From an uncultured Acetatifactor sp. (GTDB lineage: Bacteria > Bacillota > Clostridia > Lachnospirales > Lachnospiraceae): a DNA stretch of 11,412 nt. The position numbers and the translations under genes were made by a program. Below the pieces are notes generated by a model that did not search any database, was not told the DNA's origin, and saw only the letters and a program-made list of their open reading frames with translations. Shown here piece by piece: positions 8,323 through 11,412 of this stretch (position 1 is the stretch's first letter; the number at the start of each line of letters is the position of its first letter). The stretch lies in contig CAKRZO010000042.1 of NCBI GenBank assembly GCA_934433135.1, positions 1-11,412 on the forward strand. Direction: 5' to 3'.

Positions 8323-9257
8323 AAGCTTTCCTCTCCCACTTTCTTTGATATATTGTTTACAATAGATATAAGTACAAAATTGACTAAACTGTTAAAAAAA
8401 CTAACTGCTGTAGCAAAAGAATAGTTACCGTTTGAGCCAAGACCCATTTTATAAACATATGAAGAAATTACCTCACTATATGACATGTTAAACCCATTTT
8501 GCATGAGTAAAACTTTTGTATATCCCACACTCATTAAGCTTCCACATCTCATAATAAGCAGAATTACAAGAGTCGGAATAAGAGCAGGTAGGTCAATATA
8601 CAACATACGTTTGAATCTGCTAGCCCCATCAACCCGTGCTGCGTCATGTAGCTCAGGATCCACATTACTAAGAGCAGCTACGTAGATTATTGAACTCCAT
8701 CCAATTTCCTGCCATATTCCAGACCATACATAAGTGTGATAAAACGCCTTTGGAATTCCTAGGATATTCGGTACCTCTCCACTGCTAAACATCTTATATA
8801 TAGACCCAAAGACTCCAGAAATTGGATTGAATATCTGGTTAATCATACCAACTAAAACCACAATTGATATAAAATGAGGAATATAAGTTATTGTCTGAAC
8901 AGCTTTTTTAAACCATTTAACTTCTGCGGAATTTATAAGCAAGGCAAGAACTATGGGAGCTGGCGTCCCAACTACTAGCGAATAAAATGAAATAACAAGC
9001 GTGTTTTTAAGCACTTTAGTGAACTGATAGCTATTAAAAAACTTTTTAAAATATTTTAATCCAACCCATTCACTTCCCCAAACACCAAGTTTAGGCGAAA
9101 AATCCTTAAATGCTATCTGAAGACCTGCCATAGGGATGTATTTGAATACAATCAGATACGTTAACGGCAGGATAAGCAATAAATATAATTGCCAATGCCT
9201 AGCTACACTTCTAAGTTTTTTCTTTGTCAGCAGTAGCCCTTTTACTGATTTTTCCAT
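8316..9257 (-). CDS. Carbohydrate ABC transporter permease, LplB/YteP type
   Basis: First membrane subunit of the same importer. The 313-aa protein has a basic N-terminus followed by YLLLILPLTYLIVFKYIPM (25-43), the usual opening of LplB proteins, and about six membrane segments in all. The EAA loop reads LHDAARVDGASRFKRM (203-218) with LP at 223-224, closely matching the consensus. It pairs with the 7423-8322 permease as a heterodimer. It starts 19 bp after the lipoprotein gene. The run of G upstream (GGGGG about 9 bases from the ATG) is a poor ribosome binding site. No ATP-binding subunit is encoded in the window; this class commonly borrows a shared MsmX/MsmK ATPase. Confidence 0.93.
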   Translation of the reverse strand: MEKSVKGLLLTKKKLRSVARHWQLYLLLILPLTYLIVFKYIPMAGLQIAFKDFSPKLGVWGSEWVGLKYFKKFFNSYQFTKVLKNTLVISFYSLVVGTPAPIVLALLINSAEVKWFKKAVQTITYIPHFISIVVLVGMINQIFNPISGVFGSIYKMFSSGEVPNILGIPKAFYHTYVWSGIWQEIGWSSIIYVAALSNVDPELHDAARVDGASRFKRMLYIDLPALIPTLVILLIMRCGSLMSVGYTKVLLMQNGFNMSYSEVISSYVYKMGLGSNGNYSFATAVSFFNSLVNFVLISIVNNISKKVGEESLW

Positions 9258-9276
9258 TGATGAATGCCCCCATCAT

Positions 9277-11013
9277 TTATTTTCCATGTGTTCTGTTATA
9301 TGCGTTCTGTGCAATCTCAAGAGCTCGGTTTAAATTAATATTGTTTTCAAGCTCATTTATATAATTATCCCAGTTTGCATCTATATCTTCAAATCCCGTT
9401 ATAAATTTTGTCGTCATTTCACGATAATAAAGCTTAGCATCTGTAAAGATTTCACTATATTCCTCTGCTTCATTATCTGCATAAATAAGAGTACCTACTG
9501 TTTCATCTGGTATATAATCTATAAGCATCCCGACCGCCTCTGCCTTGACTGTTCTGGTTACATCTGTTGCCGATACAACACCCGCTGCAACATCATATGT
9601 TCTTATTCCAAGTGCAACTCCCCAGTGAGCGGAATGCGCTGATCCGGCAGACAGAATCGGTTTGATTGTTGCTTTGTATCCCAAGAATTCATAGGATGCA
9701 TGGTCATCTGGTCCAGGTTCAACCCAGTCAACACCCTTTTCACCCCAGTTACTCCATATGGTAAGTTCATCTGAACATAACAAATCTCCAACTCTGAAAG
9801 CTACTTCCGGATTCTCGCAATCCTTTGTTATAGCGAAAGAGTATGTTGGCAATGACGGTCTGTAAATTCTAGAAGCACAGTTATTCTCACCCTTTAATAC
9901 AACAGGAACAAATTCTGATCTACGTGTACTGCCAGCAGGGAGGCAACTTGGAGATGTATTAACAAATGAGCCTACTTTATTTACTTCATCTGCCAAAATT
10001 GCTTTCCACTGGGCTTGATCAATCGTAAATGTAGCAGTTGAGATTAACCCATTTTTACATAAATCCGCAACATATTTCATGCCTTGCTTCCACTCATCCG
10101 TTGTAAATGCATACCTAAGTGTTCCATCCTTCACCGAAAGCATATCCATATAATGCTCAAATGTAAGAAATGTATTTAAAATTGCATGAACACCAGAACT
10201 TGCATTATCATTAGTATAATCAAGAAATGGGATTTCATCTGCTTCACCATTATGGTTCATATCATTATCTTTGAAAGCCTGCAATGCATTCTTATACTCT
10301 TCAAGCGTTTCAGGAACATCAAGCCCCAATTCATCAAGCCAAGGTTTATATATCCATAATACATGAGTAAACTCATTCTGAAGGGTTTCATTATAATTTA
10401 ATACTGTATATATGTTTCCATCAGGGGCAGTAATGTAACTAAGTAAATTTTTGTCCTTAAGTTCTTCCCTTTTAAGAGCATTTTTTATGTAATAAGATGA
10501 GTTCTCATAATATTCATTAAGCGGTATCAGCATCCCTTCGGCTCCATACTTAGAGACAGTTGTCGCAGACAACCCCGAAATAATGATGTCCGGTAAATCC
10601 GTTCCGGAATTCATCATAAGGTTAAGTTTTGTACTGTAATCTGTACCAGGTACAACCTCAAATTGAAGATCAACATTTCCATATTCTTCAATTTTCTTTG
10701 TAAAAGAATTTTCTTCATAATCATCCACATTTGCACTTTGTGCGATGAGCACTTTAAGCGTTACCTTTTCCTTACATAGTGGCAATTCTCCAAGAGGATT
10801 TAAATTCTCATCCGACACCCAAGTTGGCGTTTCTACCTTATTATCTTCTACTTTATCCTCCACTGTATTTTTTTCTTCATCCTTTTTCTCAACCGATGTA
10901 TCTGTTTTTTTTGTTACATCTTCATTTTTGCTACATCCAGCAAAAATGAGACTAAGTGCCAATACCATTGCAATAATAGCACTCATAAATCTGTTTTTGC
11001 TTTTCACTTTCAT
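9277..11013 (-). CDS. Extracellular oligosaccharide-binding lipoprotein, LplA/YtcQ type
   Basis: Substrate-capture subunit, anchored outside the membrane. Residues 1-27 form a lipoprotein signal peptide: basic MKVKSKNR, a hydrophobic core, and the cleavage site IFAGC with C27 as the lipidated residue (Phe at -3 is a less common choice). A Lys/Glu/Asp-rich linker (about 28-62) follows, then the large two-lobe binding domain. DNDMNHNGEADEIP (249-262) resembles the Ca2+-binding loop common in this group. The C-terminal region (539-575), with FEDIDANWDNYI and an AYNR end, is the usual LplA-type finish. The 578-aa length is within range for these large proteins. The ATG at 11013 has AAGGAG 5 bases upstream. 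It is the first gene of the operon and probably its most strongly expressed. Whether it binds rhamnogalacturonan or galacturonan fragments is inferred from the enzymes downstream. Confidence 0.92.
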   Translation of the reverse strand: MKVKSKNRFMSAIIAMVLALSLIFAGCSKNEDVTKKTDTSVEKKDEEKNTVEDKVEDNKVETPTWVSDENLNPLGELPLCKEKVTLKVLIAQSANVDDYEENSFTKKIEEYGNVDLQFEVVPGTDYSTKLNLMMNSGTDLPDIIISGLSATTVSKYGAEGMLIPLNEYYENSSYYIKNALKREELKDKNLLSYITAPDGNIYTVLNYNETLQNEFTHVLWIYKPWLDELGLDVPETLEEYKNALQAFKDNDMNHNGEADEIPFLDYTNDNASSGVHAILNTFLTFEHYMDMLSVKDGTLRYAFTTDEWKQGMKYVADLCKNGLISTATFTIDQAQWKAILADEVNKVGSFVNTSPSCLPAGSTRRSEFVPVVLKGENNCASRIYRPSLPTYSFAITKDCENPEVAFRVGDLLCSDELTIWSNWGEKGVDWVEPGPDDHASYEFLGYKATIKPILSAGSAHSAHWGVALGIRTYDVAAGVVSATDVTRTVKAEAVGMLIDYIPDETVGTLIYADNEAEEYSEIFTDAKLYYREMTTKFITGFEDIDANWDNYINELENNINLNRALEIAQNAYNRTHGK

Positions 11014-11018
11014 AAAAT

Positions 11019-11024
11019 CTCCTT
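11019..11024 (-). promoter_or_regulatory. Ribosome binding site of the lipoprotein gene
   Basis: AAGGAG on the minus strand, 5 bases before the ATG at 11013. It is the strongest site in the operon, consistent with high production of the binding protein. Confidence 0.75.
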
Positions 11025-11036
11025 CTTTCTATTGTA

Positions 11037-11057
11037 TTTGAATTCATTTTTGAATTC
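11037..11057. repeat. Short direct repeat TTTGAATTC in the leader
   Basis: TTTGAATTC occurs at 11037-11045 and 11049-11057, 12 bp apart. Each copy contains the palindrome GAATTC. The pair lies between the predicted transcription start and the lipoprotein ribosome binding site. It could be an operator or chance in AT-rich DNA. Confidence 0.4.
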
Positions 11058-11063
11058 TTCTAA

Positions 11064-11092
11064 ATTTTATCATATTGATTTTTTATATACAA
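11064..11092 (-). promoter_or_regulatory. Predicted sigma-A promoter of the operon
   Basis: On the minus strand, TTGTAT (11092-11087) and TAAAAT (11069-11064) are separated by 17 bp, and TG one base before the -10 (11072-11071) makes an extended -10. The -10 matches the consensus at 5 of 6 positions, but the -35 at only 3, as expected for a promoter that needs an activator. Transcription would start near 11057, giving a leader of about 44 bases. TATGAT at 11074-11069 is a second possible -10, with a poorer -35. Confidence 0.6.
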
Positions 11093-11094
11093 TA

Positions 11095-11130
11095 TGAATA
11101 TTCCGAAATCAATAATGAATATTCTGCAAT
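11095..11130. promoter_or_regulatory. Tandem 15-bp direct repeats, 21 bp apart: candidate AraC-family operator
   Basis: TGAATATTCCGAAAT (11095-11109) and TGAATATTCTGCAAT (11116-11130) match at 13 of 15 positions, with the first nine bases identical. The start-to-start distance of 21 bp is two helical turns, and the proximal copy ends 2 bp from the -35. This is the typical layout for an AraC-family activator contacting RNA polymerase. The operon's own AraC regulator is the natural candidate to bind it (inference). Confidence 0.55.
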
Positions 11131-11135
11131 TGCAG
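11124..11135. repeat. 12-bp perfect palindrome overlapping the distal repeat
   Basis: CTGCAATTGCAG is a perfect inverted repeat without a spacer. It overlaps the last 7 bases of the distal direct repeat, so a second regulator could compete there, or it may simply be part of the same site. The neighbouring stretch 11136-11249 shows no gene or clear signal. Confidence 0.4.
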
Positions 11136-11249
11136 CAAATACAAGGGTTGATCGCTTCATAGTAATAAAAAATCTCTTTATATTTATATTGTTAAATTCT
11201 ACTTCCTCTTTTTATTCATCAACAGGAGTGTAGGATATGTATAACTACC

Positions 11250-11412
11250 ATAAAAAATGTCGGTTATAGCATTCTTAAAGAACTGTACAAGCAATTAGAA
11301 ATGGATAAGTTTTGGTACTGGAAAACTAGTATATTACTGATATTGTCAATATTGGTTTACACTTTTTTCACAAGGATGTTCGACCTTATGCTGCCTCTTG
11401 TAGTGAAGTATA
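11250..11412 (+). pseudogene. Remnant of an IS1634/IS4-type transposase, cut by the window edge
   Basis: The plus-strand frame starting at 11250 reads IKNVGYSILKELYKQLEMD followed by KFWYWKT. This resembles a conserved stretch near the N-terminal third of IS1634-type transposases, where a region like KN-GY-LK-LY-LG-DKFW-WKT occurs. After KT the expected match continues in a different frame (TDIVNI at about 11337-11354), then seems to return (LVYT, about 11352-11363), then shifts again (YAASCSE near 11385). No start codon or N-terminal transposase region precedes it in frame; the code before 11250 has no recognisable match. These signs point to a decayed, 5'-truncated copy. The gene runs beyond 11412, so its full state is unknown. 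Family assignment is from memory of the motif only. Confidence 0.42.

Noticed and set aside
10745..11041. 98-residue plus-strand open frame rich in Ser, Phe and Val
   Set aside because: It is antisense to the signal peptide and Lys/Glu/Asp-rich linker of the lipoprotein. The composition is the mirror of that low-complexity stretch, and there is no support for a real gene.
11143..11160. Possible catabolite-control (cre) site around TGAAGCGATCAA upstream of the promoter
   Set aside because: It lacks the correct spacing and symmetry of the cre consensus (TGWAANCGNTNWCA). No other good match was seen in 11014-11249.
11014..11412. Riboswitch, tRNA or CRISPR content in the upstream region
   Set aside because: The leader is only about 44 bases, no tRNA-like arms were found and there are no regularly spaced repeats beyond the two operator-like copies.

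Overview
The window is AT-rich DNA with the gene style of a low-GC Gram-positive anaerobe. A member of the Clostridia, possibly Lachnospiraceae, is my inference from protein resemblance and the strong AGGAG-type ribosome binding sites; no phylogenetic marker is present. Almost all of it is one tightly packed operon on the minus strand, read from about 11057 down to 99, with gaps of 4 to 19 bp and one 7-bp overlap.

In transcription order the operon holds: (1) a promoter region with an extended -10 (11064-11092) preceded by two 15-bp direct repeats exactly 21 bp apart (11095-11130), the layout expected for an AraC-family activator; (2) a LplA/YtcQ-type lipoprotein that binds oligosaccharides (9277-11013); (3) a LplB/YteP-type permease (8316-9257); (4) a LplC/YtcP-type permease (7423-8322); (5) a 630-residue protein whose C-terminal part looks like a PL22 oligogalacturonate-lyase beta-propeller, with an unrecognised N-terminal region (5511-7403); (6) a FAD-dependent oxidoreductase of the FAD_oxidored type (4304-5506); (7) a two-transmembrane AraC regulator with an outside sensor region (2174-4294); (8) a GH88/GH105 unsaturated glucuronyl/galacturonyl hydrolase with a 340-residue N-terminal extension (99-2156). 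A GC-rich stem-loop (67-87) follows the last gene.

The likely job is uptake and intracellular breakdown of unsaturated pectin-derived oligosaccharides (rhamnogalacturonan or oligogalacturonate). The lipoprotein and two permeases import the oligosaccharide, and a shared ATPase from elsewhere would have to power them. The GH105 hydrolase and the propeller lyase would release and process the unsaturated uronic acid. The FAD enzyme adds a redox step of unknown substrate. The membrane AraC protein would sense the sugar outside and switch on the operon that also encodes it.

Upstream of the promoter, 11131-11249 shows no gene. From about 11250 to the window edge, the plus strand carries what looks like a broken piece of an IS1634/IS4-type transposase, so the operon probably begins next to an old insertion. 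No tRNA, rRNA, CRISPR array or intact mobile element was seen.
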